Assembly (NCBI GenBank): GCA_947588845.1
Contig: CANQAR010000018.1
Coordinates: 1-46,862 of the forward strand
Direction of reading: 5' to 3'
From: an uncultured Lachnospiraceae bacterium
GTDB lineage: Bacteria > Bacillota > Clostridia > Lachnospirales > Lachnospiraceae
Length of the DNA stretch: 46,862 nucleotides
The first letter of the stretch is position 1. Each line of letters opens with the position of its first letter. This document shows, one piece after another, positions 1-8,642 of this stretch. The position numbers were made by a program, and so were the translations under genes. The notes beneath the pieces were generated by a model. It saw only the letters and a list, made by a program, of their open reading frames with translations. It made no database searches and was not told the DNA's origin.

Positions 1-38
1 GTGTTGTCCGCCGCTCTCTTGTCCGGCGCAACTCTGAC

Positions 39-67
39 AGGATATCATATCTTTCGGAGTTTGTCAA
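39..67 (-). promoter_or_regulatory. Strong promoter P2 reading out of the left end
   Basis: On the minus strand there is TTGACA, a 17-nt spacer and TATCCT. It lies downstream of a second promoter of the same direction and no coding gene follows inside the window. Tandem strong promoters ahead of a non-coding leader are typical of rRNA operons; that the target is an rRNA operon is inference. Confidence 0.6.
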
Positions 68-142
68 CACCTTTTTTCATTTTTTTAAATTTCTTTTTGC
101 TTCGCTTCGGCGTTTTGCTGTTCCGCATCAGCGACGGTTGCT

Positions 143-171
143 ATAATAACACTTTTCGACTTTTTTGTCAA
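143..171 (-). promoter_or_regulatory. Strong promoter P1 reading leftward
   Basis: Minus strand TTGACA, 17-nt spacer, TATTAT, preceded by A-tracts that could act as an UP element. It is about 100 bp upstream of the second promoter. The rest of the first 320 bases is T-rich on the plus strand and holds no credible gene. Confidence 0.65.
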
Positions 172-323
172 CAACTTTTTTTAATTTTTTTTGCTGCTTT
201 TTTTGATGGATTTTCCCGTTCCAGATTCGTCTGTTCAGAATGTCTGTCCCCAGATCTCAGCCAGATCTTCTCAAAAACAGGTAAACCGGAAAGCACATGC
301 TTCCCCAGATCATCTGCAGCAAA

Positions 324-412
324 CGGAGAAGGAGGGATTTGAACCCTCGCACCGCTATTAACGATCTACTCCCTTTCCAGGGGAGCCCCTTCAGCCGCTT
401 GGGTACTTCTCC
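324..412 (-). tRNA. tRNA-Ser (anticodon GGA)
   Basis: The minus strand folds as a class II tRNA with acceptor stem GGAGAAG/CTTCTCC, a long variable arm and a T arm containing GGTTCAAATCC. The anticodon stem CTCCC/GGGAG holds the loop CTGGAAA, giving anticodon GGA, which reads UCC and UCU serine codons. The discriminator is G and CCA is not encoded. The other tRNA-Ser lies 190 nt upstream, with no clear terminator between them, so they are probably co-transcribed. Confidence 0.95.
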
Positions 413-602
413 AAATGCCTGACTTAAGTGGCAGACGCCAGTAACACCAGCATCTGTCCTGTATTCTGTTTTGCGCAATGGGCTGCTGTATAAGCCAAAC
501 CGACAGCCGCCGGAAAATTCAGCTTTCAAATTCTCTGCCGGTCTGCTGTAAAGTCCCTGATCCTCGTCGATCCAGGTCATTCCCAGTTCTCCGACAAATA
601 AG

Positions 603-688
603 CGGAGAGGATGGGATTCGAACCCATGCGCCCTTTCGGACAAACGGTTTTCAAGACCGCCGCGTTATGACCACTTCGCTACCTCTCC
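603..688 (-). tRNA. tRNA-Ser (anticodon UGA)
   Basis: Class II tRNA on the minus strand: acceptor GGAGAGG/CCTCTCC, extended variable arm and T loop GGTTCGAATCC. The anticodon loop is CTTGAAA between stem strands GCGGT and ACCGT, so the anticodon is TGA and reads UCA and related serine codons. The discriminator is G and CCA is not encoded. It is the first gene after a good promoter some 25 nt upstream. Confidence 0.95.
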
Positions 689-712
689 AGTTCAGCGCTC
701 AACGCAAACAGT

Positions 713-741
713 ATTCTACCAGTCTTTTCACTTTCTGTCAA
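713..741 (-). promoter_or_regulatory. Promoter of the two tRNA-Ser genes
   Basis: Minus strand TTGACA, 17-nt spacer, TAGAAT, ending 25 nt before the first tRNA. An A-rich tract precedes the -35. It resembles the promoters at the left end of the window in sequence and in its poly-A context. Confidence 0.7.
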
Positions 742-825
742 CACTTTTTTTGACTTTTGGAAGAATTTTTTTTGACTTCCTGGCTGCCGCCCACACCCGG
801 CCGCTCCATTTGGGATTTGAGAGCA

Positions 826-848
826 GAACATGAAAAGCTTTCATGTTC
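826..848 (-). terminator. Hairpin after the saccharopine dehydrogenase-like gene
   Basis: A perfect 10-bp stem (GAACATGAAA) with a 3-nt loop lies 13 nt beyond the stop codon. No U-run follows directly on the minus strand, so it may be a 3' stabiliser rather than a complete intrinsic terminator. Confidence 0.4.
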
Positions 849-861
849 CGCAGACAGATTC

Positions 862-2112
862 TTACATTTCCATAATATGATACTCAAATCCGCTTTCCTC
901 CATCAGCTGCAGATACGGCTCCGGTGCAAAATATTCCGGAGAGTACACTCCTGCCTCCCTCCAGATTCCTTTCCCGATCAGTTCAATAGCCAGCGCGGCG
1001 CCGAATCCTGTCTGAACGACGACCGCCTGCAGTCCCCAGTCCCGCAGCGATTCCTGATTGTCAAAAGGCTGATACAGGAAATACTCCTTCTCTTTCCCGT
1101 CCTTCTCCCCAATACAGTGCACGCCTACCAGCATTTTTCCAACCATCTCGTCGCCGATATCCTTCGGCTGAGGCGCACAGGCCGCCACCACGTCCCGCGG
1201 AATGACTTTCACGCCGTCAACTTCCACCGGATGCAGGCTGCGCAGGCCAAGCTTGTCAATCACTTTCAGAGCGGTGATCAGATTTTCGTCAAGGCTGATT
1301 TTAAAGGTAGCCCGTTTCAGGCCGTACTGTTTCAGATAGCGCGGCATCGTCACAACTTCCTCATGCTCCACTTTCACCAGCGTATTTTCTCCGACACCTT
1401 CCGGCATCAGAAACTTCTCCTGCCCGGCAAATGCCTTTTCCACGAGAAAACCGCCGCGTTCCTCATCGTACTCGACATTCGGGTTCATCACCTCGTCCAG
1501 AACCGTCCATACATTAAATCCGAATACGACTGTATCCGGGTCCGCTTCCGGTTCACAGAGATTTCCCCCGTCTTTCACATGCACTTCGCGAAGCACGTCA
1601 AACAGGTGCAGTGCCGCGTATTTCGCAAATACGTTGACTACACCGGGGTCAATCCCAAGGCAGATCACCGCCATCTGTCCTTTCTCCTTCCATGCCTTGC
1701 AGCGGTCAAAATTATATTTTGTCATCGGCTCCGTATAGCTGTTCTCAATACCGATTCCGTACGCCGGAGAGTCCATCGGAACCGACCAGGTTCCCATGCT
1801 GGCATAATCCGCGCCTGCAGCGTAGGCCGCGTCAAAAATCATGTTGCTCGCAAAAGGGGGAGCCGCGTCCATCACAAAATCGATCCGATATTCACGGATC
1901 AGCGCTTCAGTCTCTTTTGTGTCGGTCGCATCAAGCTGATGCGGACAAAACCTGTCCGGTTCCCCCAGATGGTCTGCCACCTCGGCTGCACGCTCTTTCG
2001 AATAATCGCAGACAAGAACGAATTCCAGCCACTTACATTCAGGATCTCTTACTTTTAAAATACGCAGGATACTGTCCCCTACTGCGCCAGCTCCCGCAAG
2101 AAGCATTCTCAT
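862..2112 (-). CDS. Saccharopine dehydrogenase family protein
   Basis: The N-terminus carries a Rossmann dinucleotide-binding signature (MLLAGAGAVGDSIL) near residues 3-16, followed by the two-domain layout of saccharopine dehydrogenase and carboxynorspermidine synthase-like proteins, about 416 aa in all. These enzymes are NAD(P)-dependent C-N reductases or oxidases in lysine or polyamine metabolism; the substrate here cannot be assigned. The start at 2112 was chosen because GGAGG lies 8 nt upstream, whereas the longer frame to 2139 lacks a Shine-Dalgarno. It is the last gene of the leftward housekeeping run, 67 nt after ispD. No neighbour belongs to lysine or spermidine synthesis, so the genetic context does not fix the role. 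Confidence 0.85.
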   Translation of the reverse strand: MRMLLAGAGAVGDSILRILKVRDPECKWLEFVLVCDYSKERAAEVADHLGEPDRFCPHQLDATDTKETEALIREYRIDFVMDAAPPFASNMIFDAAYAAGADYASMGTWSVPMDSPAYGIGIENSYTEPMTKYNFDRCKAWKEKGQMAVICLGIDPGVVNVFAKYAALHLFDVLREVHVKDGGNLCEPEADPDTVVFGFNVWTVLDEVMNPNVEYDEERGGFLVEKAFAGQEKFLMPEGVGENTLVKVEHEEVVTMPRYLKQYGLKRATFKISLDENLITALKVIDKLGLRSLHPVEVDGVKVIPRDVVAACAPQPKDIGDEMVGKMLVGVHCIGEKDGKEKEYFLYQPFDNQESLRDWGLQAVVVQTGFGAALAIELIGKGIWREAGVYSPEYFAPEPYLQLMEESGFEYHIMEM

Positions 2113-2179
2113 TTGTATGTCCTCCGGCATTCTTCGCACTGCTCTTTCACGCAGTGCAAAAATTTATAAAAATTTATCT

Positions 2180-2884
2180 TTAATGAAATAAATCTCCCAA
2201 CAGCGCCTCTGCGATCAGCAGATCTTCCGGCGTTGTGATCTTTATATTTCTGTAGGAGCCTTCGACAAGCTTCACTTTCTGCCCGGTCATATACTCCAGC
2301 ACCATCGCGTCGTCTGTGATCTGTACCGGCAGATCATTCCGCTTTATCAGCTCCTGATGGGCAGAAAAAATCAGCGGATAATCAAACACCTGCGGCGTCT
2401 GTATCATCCAGAGCTGTTCCCGCGGGAGGGTTTCTGCGGCATATCCGTCATCCCCGCTCCGTTTGATCGTGTCTTTGACTGGCATCCCGGCCACACATGC
2501 GCCATTCTCTTTCACCGCTTCCAGCAGTCTGCAGACCATTGCTTCATCGAGAAGCGGCCTCGCCCCATCGTGAATCAGAACGGTTCCGCAGTCCGGTCCG
2601 GCCGCCTTCAGTCCTTCATAGACGGAATGATAACGCTCTTTTCCTCCAGGCACAATCCGTTTTATCTTATTATAATGATACTTTTCCGCGATCTGCTCCC
2701 GACACATCGCTTCTTCCCCCCGTCCGCAGACAAGGATGATTTCATCAATTTGCTCACATTTCTCGAAAACAGCGAGAGAATAGCAGACGACCGGCTGTCC
2801 CCTCAGCATCATATACTGTTTTCTGGCATCGCTCTTCATCCTGCTGCCCTTTCCGGCCGCAAGTACAATTGCCGCAGTTTTCAT
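2180..2884 (-). CDS. ispD: 2-C-methyl-D-erythritol 4-phosphate cytidylyltransferase
   Basis: IspD transfers CMP from CTP to methylerythritol 4-phosphate, the third step of the MEP isoprenoid pathway. The protein has the usual length (234 aa). It shows the nucleotide-binding loop AAGKGSRM at residues 9-16 followed by KQY, the HDGARP motif at 105-110, and QTPQ at 162-165 as in the family. A ribitol-5-phosphate cytidylyltransferase (TarI/IspD2) is the main alternative; the absence of teichoic-acid genes nearby makes IspD more likely. The start has AAAGGAGG 5 nt upstream. It follows tsaD in the same direction, separated by a 140-nt gap containing a structured repeat. Confidence 0.88.
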   Translation of the reverse strand: MKTAAIVLAAGKGSRMKSDARKQYMMLRGQPVVCYSLAVFEKCEQIDEIILVCGRGEEAMCREQIAEKYHYNKIKRIVPGGKERYHSVYEGLKAAGPDCGTVLIHDGARPLLDEAMVCRLLEAVKENGACVAGMPVKDTIKRSGDDGYAAETLPREQLWMIQTPQVFDYPLIFSAHQELIKRNDLPVQITDDAMVLEYMTGQKVKLVEGSYRNIKITTPEDLLIAEALLGDLFH

Positions 2885-2910
2885 ATACGCCTCCTTTCTC
2901 CCACCTGTCC

Positions 2911-2996
2911 GATCGAGCAGGAGGCTGTTTTCCCTCCTGCTCGCTGCGCGGCCCGTTTGCTGCGTCAGCAGCTGTTTTCCTTACACGGGCCTGCAC
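2911..2996. repeat. Type A modular hairpin repeat, copy 1
   Basis: The first module is a 10-bp stem, GAGCAGGAGG pairing with CCTCCTGCTC. The second has outer arms GGCCCGT and ACGGGCC around an inner CTGC/GCAG hairpin. Close copies lie at 8442-8585 and 46624-46700, with partial copies at 23544 and 25034. It sits inside the tsaD-ispD intergenic gap. Confidence 0.75.
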
Positions 2997-3023
2997 ACAA
3001 ATAGCCAGAAACTCCAGAAAAAT

Positions 3024-4049
3024 CTATCTCTCCCCAAGTTTCAGGTTCGGCACTGCATTCAGGTCGAGGCCGTGACGTACTCCGTTTCTGAATTCGTAGT
3101 AGGCCGCCGCGCCGATCATCGCCGCGTTATCTGTACAGAGAATCGGCGACGGATGGTAAAAAGCAATCCCCTCTCTGGCACAGGCTTTTTCCATTGTGCG
3201 GCGCAGTGTCCCATTGGAGGCGACGCCGCCCGCAATCGCCAGCTTGTCTGTCCCCAGCTCTTTCGCCGCCAGAATCGCATGCTCCACCAGTACATCCACA
3301 ACCGCTTTCTGGAAAGAGGCCGCCACATCGGCAGGCACAATCTCCTCTCCTTTCATCCTGCACCCGTTCAGATAATTCAGAACGGCTGATTTCAGACCAC
3401 TGAAGCTGAAATCATACGGCGCGTCCGGGATCTTCGCCTTTGGGAAACGAATCGCTTCCGGATTCCCTTCAGCGGAGAGTTTATCAATCTTCGGGCCGCC
3501 CGGATAACCGAGACCAATCGCCCGCGCCACTTTATCAAACGCCTCCCCGGCCGCGTCATCCCGCGTGCGTCCGAGAATTTCATAGACGCCGTAATCCTTC
3601 ACCATAACAAGATGCGTATGGCCGCCGGATACCACCAGGCACAGAAACGGCGGTTCCAGTTCCTTATTTTCTATATAATTGGCAGATATATGACCTTCTA
3701 TGTGATGAACCCCTACCAGAGGCAGCTTCTTTGCATAACTGATGGCTTTGGCCTCGGCCACCCCGACAAGGAGCGCGCCTACCAGACCCGGGCCATACGT
3801 GACGGCCACCGCATCCAGATCATCCAGCGTAACCGCCGCAGTCTCAAGCGCCTCCCGGATCACCTGATTGATCTTCTCAATGTGCTTCCGCGAGGCAATC
3901 TCAGGAACTACTCCCCCATAGAGCTTGTGCAGTTCAATCTGAGAGGAGATAATATTCGACAATACCTCGCGTCCGTTTCTGACGACCGCAGCGGCTGTTT
4001 CATCGCATGAGCTCTCGACCGCCAGTATCAAAATGTCTTTTTCGTTCAT
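3024..4049 (-). CDS. tsaD: tRNA N6-threonylcarbamoyladenosine transferase TsaD
   Basis: TsaD transfers the threonylcarbamoyl group from threonylcarbamoyl-AMP to A37 of ANN-decoding tRNAs, together with TsaB and TsaE. The 341-aa length is normal. It shows the ASKHA start [11 protein letters not shown], the metal-binding HHIEGH at residues 115-120, SGGHTHL near 141-147, and the C-terminal [10 protein letters not shown] nucleotide motif. The start has GAGGAGA upstream and lies 11 nt after the rnz stop, so the two are likely translated from one message. TsaB and TsaE are encoded upstream in the same direction, so all three late components of the t6A pathway are in this run; TsaC is not in the window. 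Confidence 0.96.
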   Translation of the reverse strand: MNEKDILILAVESSCDETAAAVVRNGREVLSNIISSQIELHKLYGGVVPEIASRKHIEKINQVIREALETAAVTLDDLDAVAVTYGPGLVGALLVGVAEAKAISYAKKLPLVGVHHIEGHISANYIENKELEPPFLCLVVSGGHTHLVMVKDYGVYEILGRTRDDAAGEAFDKVARAIGLGYPGGPKIDKLSAEGNPEAIRFPKAKIPDAPYDFSFSGLKSAVLNYLNGCRMKGEEIVPADVAASFQKAVVDVLVEHAILAAKELGTDKLAIAGGVASNGTLRRTMEKACAREGIAFYHPSPILCTDNAAMIGAAAYYEFRNGVRHGLDLNAVPNLKLGER

Positions 4050-4060
4050 CCCGTCTCCTC

Positions 4061-4972
4061 TTATTCTTCTTCAAAACCGAGCTCAACGCTCTTCCCATCT
4101 TTTCCCGGATAAATATGGGGATAGATTTTTCGCATCTCATCCATATACTGTTCCGGCCGCACAAGCGACGGACTGTAGTGCGTCAGCCACATTTCCTTCG
4201 GCTTTGTCCTTTTTGCGAGAAACGCCGCCTCCTGAAATGTCATATGCCTGTACTCCACAGCCTTCGGCGCCTTCTCCGGTTCTCCGTACATTCCTTCGCA
4301 GATAAAAAGATCGGATCCCGCGGCATTCTTTACAATGGAATCCGTCGGCCGCGTATCCGTGCAGTATGTGACCTTGATTCCTTTCCTCTGCGGGCCGAGC
4401 ACATCTTCCGGATGGTAAAGTTTTCCTTCGTACTCAACCTCTTCTCCCTTCTGAAGTCTGTTCCAGAATCTGACCGGAATCCCTGCCGCCTTCGCGCGCT
4501 CCACGTCAAAGCGTCCCGCCCGGTCAAGCTCGATTGTGTATCCGTAACAGACTACATTATGGTTCACGCGGAACGCCTTTATCCGGTATCCCTTCTGCAT
4601 AAACGTCTGCTCCGGCCCCTGAATTTCCTGAAATACCACCGGAAACGGAAGTTCCGGCGCGATAACGCGAAGCGCATTTACAACACGTTCCAGCCCCTTT
4701 GGGCCAATCAGAGTCAGCGGCTCCTCCCGCTCGGCATTTCCCATCGTGAGCAGAAGACCCGGAAGCCCGCTGATATGATCCCCATGGTAGTGCGTAAAAC
4801 AGATTGTGTCAATCGGCTTGAAGCTCCATCCTTTTTCTTTGATCGCAATCTGGGTTCCTTCCCCGCAGTCGATCAGCAGGCTGCTGCCGTTAAACCTCGT
4901 CATCAGGGAGGTCAGCCAGCGGCCGGGAAGCGGCATCATGCCGCCGCATCCAAGCAAACACACATCCAGCAT
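4061..4972 (-). CDS. rnz: Ribonuclease Z (tRNA 3'-end endonuclease)
   Basis: RNase Z cuts precursor tRNAs after the discriminator base to make a 3' end ready for CCA addition. This suits a genome whose tRNAs lack encoded CCA, as both serine tRNAs in this window do. The 303-aa protein carries the metallo-beta-lactamase zinc motif HYHGDH at residues 61-66, early glycines LLGCGG, later single metal ligands (CTDTRP, EGMYG) and a C-terminal LTHYSPS matching the family HxxxxR/S region. The start has GGAGG 6 nt upstream. It lies between rimI and tsaD in the tRNA-maturation cluster. Confidence 0.94.
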   Translation of the reverse strand: MLDVCLLGCGGMMPLPGRWLTSLMTRFNGSSLLIDCGEGTQIAIKEKGWSFKPIDTICFTHYHGDHISGLPGLLLTMGNAEREEPLTLIGPKGLERVVNALRVIAPELPFPVVFQEIQGPEQTFMQKGYRIKAFRVNHNVVCYGYTIELDRAGRFDVERAKAAGIPVRFWNRLQKGEEVEYEGKLYHPEDVLGPQRKGIKVTYCTDTRPTDSIVKNAAGSDLFICEGMYGEPEKAPKAVEYRHMTFQEAAFLAKRTKPKEMWLTHYSPSLVRPEQYMDEMRKIYPHIYPGKDGKSVELGFEEE

Positions 4973-5025
4973 CCTTTCCCTCCTTTCAATGTACCAAAAA
5001 CTCTATACAAAAGCGGAAGACAAAT

Positions 5026-5490
5026 TTAACAATAACCGCTCTCACCTGTTCTGTCATTCGTCCACATAATCACGGCATCTTCCCGTGGTTTCTCATAAAA
5101 CCCCTTTCGAATGCCGACGCTCTTAAATCCAAGTTTTTCATAAAGATGAATTGCCGTTTTGTTTCCTGCGCGTACTTCCAGCGTATAGCGCAGGATTCCG
5201 CGGTCCCGGCCAAGCTCCATCAGTTCCCTGAGCATCCGGTACGCGATTCCCTGCCCCCGAAACTTTTCACGCACCGCGACATTCATGATGTCCGCCTCAT
5301 CGAACGACTGAAAAAAACCACAGTATCCTGCCAGTGCTCCATCTGCTTTCGCGGTCAGATACAGGACGTCCTTCGAACGCAGAGAAGTTTCAAAAGACTG
5401 CGCACTCCAGGGCATGCTGAAGATCTGCCGTTCCAGCTCCGTCACCCGAGGGACATCGCTCATCCCCATTTTTTCTATTATAATTTCCAT
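5026..5490 (-). CDS. rimI: Ribosomal protein bS18-alanine N-acetyltransferase RimI
   Basis: A single-domain GNAT acetyltransferase of 154 aa. It has the acetyl-CoA pyrophosphate-binding signature in VREKFRGQGIAYRML (RGQGIA, near residues 77-82) and the LEVRAGNKTAIHLYEKLGF segment typical of RimI. RimI acetylates the N-terminal alanine of ribosomal protein S18, and in Firmicutes the gene is commonly linked with tsaB and tsaD, as here. The start has AAGGA about 10 nt upstream. The 136-nt gap from tsaB contains a type C hairpin repeat. Broader N-terminal acetyltransferase activity is possible. Confidence 0.9.
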   Translation of the reverse strand: MEIIIEKMGMSDVPRVTELERQIFSMPWSAQSFETSLRSKDVLYLTAKADGALAGYCGFFQSFDEADIMNVAVREKFRGQGIAYRMLRELMELGRDRGILRYTLEVRAGNKTAIHLYEKLGFKSVGIRKGFYEKPREDAVIMWTNDRTGESGYC

Positions 5491-5530
5491 ATGCTCCGGA
5501 TCCTTTCCGAAATCTCCAGTCCCGTTTACC

Positions 5531-5575
5531 GTTCATTCCCTTGCAGGTCGTGAACATAACAACACTTCATTCCAT
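5531..5575. repeat. Type C hairpin repeat, copy 1
   Basis: A GTTCAT/GTGAAC-armed hairpin around TTGCAGG, followed by a similar ATAACAACACTTC stretch. The same module recurs at 34210 with arms GTTCAC/GTGAAC, and a related larger hairpin is at 45149. It lies in the tsaB-rimI gap. Confidence 0.55.
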
Positions 5576-5626
5576 GCATGGCTGACTGCGGCGTTCGCTG
5601 ACAGACATGCTGGCATGTCCTGTATC

Positions 5627-6340
5627 TCACTGTCCGGCAGCCTGCCGCCTGGCGGCACGTTCACGCTCCGCCTGCGACATGCGCAGATATTCCGGCCGGT
5701 GTTCCTCCGCCGTCTCAAACTTTCCGGCACGCGCATATTCCATTGCGAGCGCCGCAATCGCGGATGCCCTCTGCCGGTTCAGATGCGCGGGCGCAAACTG
5801 ATACGGAACAGTCACCAGCTCCTTCAGCATTTCCCGGTAAACAGGAACTCCGTCTCCCAGAAAAATCACCTCGCGCCCCAGCGCGTTCAGCTTCCCCGCA
5901 ATCTCCGCGACCGCCGCCGCCATCTGCGGTTCAATTATCTGAAAATCTCCATTCATGAAAGTATAAATTCCCGTGTAAACCTGATTTCTTCTCGCATCCA
6001 TCATCGGGCAGATGATCCGGTTCGAGCCATAGAAATTGTAGGCCAGTCCGTCCACTGTCGGAACCTTGATCAGAGGCTTGCCGAGCGCAAGTCCCAGTCC
6101 CTTGGCCGTCGCCGCCCCGATGCGCAGCCCCGTAAAAGAGCCGGGACCACCGGCCACGGCAATTGCGTCAATTGTATTCAGATCCAGCTCGATCATCCGC
6201 GCGATCTCATCCAGCATGGGAAGCAGGGTCTGTGAATGTGTCTTTTTATAATTCACCGTATACTCAGCAAGCAGCGTATCATCCTCGGCTACCGCCACGG
6301 ACGCCACCAGCCCCGAGCTGTCAAGCGCAAGTATCTTCAT
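5627..6340 (-). CDS. tsaB: tRNA threonylcarbamoyladenosine biosynthesis protein TsaB
   Basis: TsaB is the catalytically inactive ASKHA paralogue of TsaD that bridges TsaD and TsaE in the t6A complex. The 237-aa product begins MKILALDSSGLVASVAV and contains AVAGGPGSFTGLRIG near residues 67-81, the family hallmark. The start at 6340 has AGGAGG 7 nt upstream. The open frame continues upstream to 6541, but that extension overlaps tsaE and has no family similarity, so it was excluded. The gene follows tsaE after 89 nt. Confidence 0.95.
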   Translation of the reverse strand: MKILALDSSGLVASVAVAEDDTLLAEYTVNYKKTHSQTLLPMLDEIARMIELDLNTIDAIAVAGGPGSFTGLRIGAATAKGLGLALGKPLIKVPTVDGLAYNFYGSNRIICPMMDARRNQVYTGIYTFMNGDFQIIEPQMAAAVAEIAGKLNALGREVIFLGDGVPVYREMLKELVTVPYQFAPAHLNRQRASAIAALAMEYARAGKFETAEEHRPEYLRMSQAERERAARRQAAGQ

Positions 6341-6429
6341 AAATCGGCCTCCTGTCAGTACCGCAAAAATATGGAGCAGTCCGCAGACTTTTAAATCCAG
6401 TACTGCTTTGCGGCACAAAACATAAAAAT

Positions 6430-7005
6430 CTACTGCTGCTCCACAAGAATTCTTCTGTAGTCGAAACCTTTCTCCGGATCCTTCTCGATCGTAATCCAGA
6501 CCGTATACTCCGGAAGCAGTTCCCGGATCAGTCCGGCCCACTCTACAAGACAGATCCCGCTGCCGTAAAAATAATCTTCGTATCCGATCTCCTCCATCTC
6601 CTCGATATCTCCGATCCGATACACGTCAAAATGATAAAACGGGAGTCTTCCCCCCTCGTACACCTGCACGATCGTGAAAGTGGGACTGTTTACATTTTCC
6701 CGAATCCCGAGTCCCGCGGCCATTCCCTTCGTAAAAACAGTTTTTCCAACGCCGAGATCTCCGTTTAAGGCAAATATCCGGCCCGGCTGCGCATCACGTG
6801 CAAGTTTCTCTCCGAGCCGAAATGTCTCCTCCTCTGAAAATGTCTCGTACCGCGTAATTTTCCCGGCCGCTCCTGCCTGTTCCATGTCAGGACTGCAGTT
6901 TCCCTCTGGTAGAACAGCCGCTGCAGTCCCGGTCTTTTCCTCTGTTCTTTCTGACAAACCGTTCCTTTCCTCTTCCCTGCATCTTTTCGAAAGCATCTCC
7001 TGCAT
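6430..7005 (-). CDS. tsaE: t6A biosynthesis ATPase TsaE, with an N-terminal extension
   Basis: TsaE is a P-loop ATPase that drives turnover of the TsaB-TsaD complex. The core begins at about residue 49 (KITRYETFSEEETFRLGEKLA) and has Walker A GDLGVGKT near residues 84-91, NSPTF near 105, HFDVYR near 124, and VEWAG near 154. The protein is 191 aa against about 150 in the family. The excess is an acidic, low-complexity N-terminal stretch of about 48 residues. A GAGGTG lies 9 nt before the chosen ATG, but a downstream start inside the extension cannot be excluded. First gene of the t6A-rnz-ispD run. Confidence 0.93.
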   Translation of the reverse strand: MQEMLSKRCREEERNGLSERTEEKTGTAAAVLPEGNCSPDMEQAGAAGKITRYETFSEEETFRLGEKLARDAQPGRIFALNGDLGVGKTVFTKGMAAGLGIRENVNSPTFTIVQVYEGGRLPFYHFDVYRIGDIEEMEEIGYEDYFYGSGICLVEWAGLIRELLPEYTVWITIEKDPEKGFDYRRILVEQQ

Positions 7006-7132
7006 TATCCGTTCACCTCTGACCAGATTTTGATTCCCGCGGGCAATAAGCCGTCACACATCTGTACATGTCCGGCAGCGCACATTTCACACCGGTCAAG
7101 ACAACGTGAAGACTCCGGATTCTGCATCCGTT

Positions 7133-7636
7133 TCACCTGCGCTTCGCCAGTTTTACCTTCTTCGCGTCAACATGGGCAAGAATCAGTTCCCTGACAGCCG
7201 CCTCCTGCGTTCCCATCTGCGCTTTCACCCATATAAACGCGCTTTTGGGATTCGTGTAGATCAGGATACTCTGCCCCGTCTCACGCACTTTCAGAACGCT
7301 CTCCCACTTCGCCTCATTTGATTCCTTCCCCTGTGTCACAATAATTCCCTCATCTGACACAAAATAACCGAGCGGCTTTTTAAATACGGGGTTCAGCCTG
7401 GCCTGCCTGGCAGCGCGGGTATACAGCGTCCACGGCAGATACACAAAAAACAGGATTGAAAAAGCCAGATAAATCCATGAATTTACCCCATTGCCTCTCC
7501 GCGCCCAGATATACAGCGCCAGAAGCACCGCTCCTGCGATAATGCTGAATATCCCGGACAGTTCATGATACGTGTGGTACATCAGAAAGCGGTACATCGA
7601 TCCTGTCGTTATCTTTATCTCAAATTCTGCTTTCAT
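7133..7636 (-). CDS. YcxB-like membrane protein
   Basis: A protein of about 167 aa. The N-terminus (FEIKITTGSMYRFLMYHTY) is followed by two adjacent hydrophobic segments, about residues 26-44 and 52-72, and a C-terminal soluble domain with YFVSDEGIIV...SNEAKWESVLKVRET...YTNPKSAFIWVK. This layout matches the YcxB family (a short two-helix membrane anchor with a PH-like domain), whose function is unknown. The start at 7636 was chosen for GGAG 8 nt upstream; the longer frame to 7744 is a basic stretch without a ribosome binding site. It lies between the Nudix gene and tsaE in the same direction. Confidence 0.7.
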   Translation of the reverse strand: MKAEFEIKITTGSMYRFLMYHTYHELSGIFSIIAGAVLLALYIWARRGNGVNSWIYLAFSILFFVYLPWTLYTRAARQARLNPVFKKPLGYFVSDEGIIVTQGKESNEAKWESVLKVRETGQSILIYTNPKSAFIWVKAQMGTQEAAVRELILAHVDAKKVKLAKRR

Positions 7637-7799
7637 CCGGCCTTCTCCTTTCTTTCCGGGGCATTTCCATCTTCTTTTCTCCCCGGACTTTTGCCGCTGA
7701 TCCCTGCTCTGGTTCCATTTTGGATTTTCGGACGCTTTGTCCAAATCCTTCAGCTTGTCTTTCTCCGGATTCTCTGTTCAAATCTCCGGTTTTGACATT

Positions 7800-8414
7800 T
7801 TACCTCTTTTCCCGCAAAAAAGCAAATGGTTCTTCGTCGTGCAGAAAATGCATCAGCATGTAGGCGCAGACGACCGCTACACGCTCCTCCCGGAGAATTC
7901 TGCGGACTTCCTCCTTATCCGCAAGCACAACCTCGATATCCTCGGTATCTTCCAGCATATCCCTGCTGATCTCTCCGTCCGCGTACCCGTACACTGTCCC
8001 GCAGCACTCGTCAGTCATGCCGATCGTTGTGTAATACGGCCGCTCATACATCGGATCCGCCTTGATGGGATGCAGGATGAGTCCCGTCTCCTCACGAAGC
8101 TCGCGAACCGCCGTCTCGTGAAAATCCTCACCTTCCTCAATCAGCCCTGCCGGAAATTCGTAAATATAATTGTCAATCGTATAGCGGTACTGGCGAACCA
8201 GCACCACACGGTCTCTTTTCTCCCCGTACAGACTGTAAATGATCACACCGTTAACCTTCTGCTGCCCTGTCCGCAGCTCGAGCTTCTCCGCACTTTTCGC
8301 CCGCGAAGCCAGATAGTACGTGAAATTCTTCCCCTTGCGGTTTACCACATCGAGATTATACAGATTCACAAACGGATTGTCCGTCACTTTGCTGATATTT
8401 TTTATTTTTTCCAT
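7800..8414 (-). CDS. Nudix hydrolase, ADP-ribose pyrophosphatase type
   Basis: The Nudix box is complete: G-LIEEG-E, seven residues, REL-REETGL (GX5EX7REUXEEXGU), in the middle of a protein of about 204 aa. The preceding YRYTIDNYIYEFPAG and the REELR layout are typical of NudF/YqkG-like ADP-ribose pyrophosphatases, which hydrolyse ADP-ribose to AMP and ribose 5-phosphate. The start at 8414 has GGAG 6 nt upstream. The frame remains open upstream to 8594 only because it runs through a type A repeat, and that extension (rich in Arg, Ala and Gln) is not protein-like. Substrate specificity is inferred. Confidence 0.88.
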   Translation of the reverse strand: MEKIKNISKVTDNPFVNLYNLDVVNRKGKNFTYYLASRAKSAEKLELRTGQQKVNGVIIYSLYGEKRDRVVLVRQYRYTIDNYIYEFPAGLIEEGEDFHETAVRELREETGLILHPIKADPMYERPYYTTIGMTDECCGTVYGYADGEISRDMLEDTEDIEVVLADKEEVRRILREERVAVVCAYMLMHFLHDEEPFAFLREKR

Positions 8415-8441
8415 GTTCCGCTCCATTCTGTACTGCCTGTT

Positions 8442-8585
8442 CCTGCTCGCCGCGCGGCCCCAGTGCTGCGTCAGCAGCTGGTTTCCATGCCTGGGCCTGA
8501 TCGAGCAAGCGGCGGTTTTCCCTCCTGCTCGCCGCGCGGCCCGCTTGCTGCGCCAGCAGCTGATTTCCATATGCGGGCCTGCGCA
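8442..8585. repeat. Type A modular repeats, copies 2 and 3 in tandem
   Basis: Two consecutive copies of the GGCCC...GGGCCTG module with inner GCTGCGTCAGCAGC-type hairpins. The second copy is preceded by the GAGCA/CTCCTGCTC module. They fill most of the 228-nt gap between ribU and the Nudix gene. Confidence 0.75.
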
Positions 8586-8642
8586 TAAACACAAAAGATG
8601 CCGCAGAATATCAGCTATTCTGCAGCACCACTCGACGCCGCT

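Noticed and set aside
1-342. 113-aa plus-strand frame at the left edge
   Set aside because: It is a Phe-rich translation of T-tracts that overlaps two minus-strand promoters and a tRNA gene, with no ribosome binding site.
8415-8594. N-terminal extension of the Nudix hydrolase through the type A repeats
   Set aside because: The frame is open only because of repeat composition; the Shine-Dalgarno and family length support the start at 8414.
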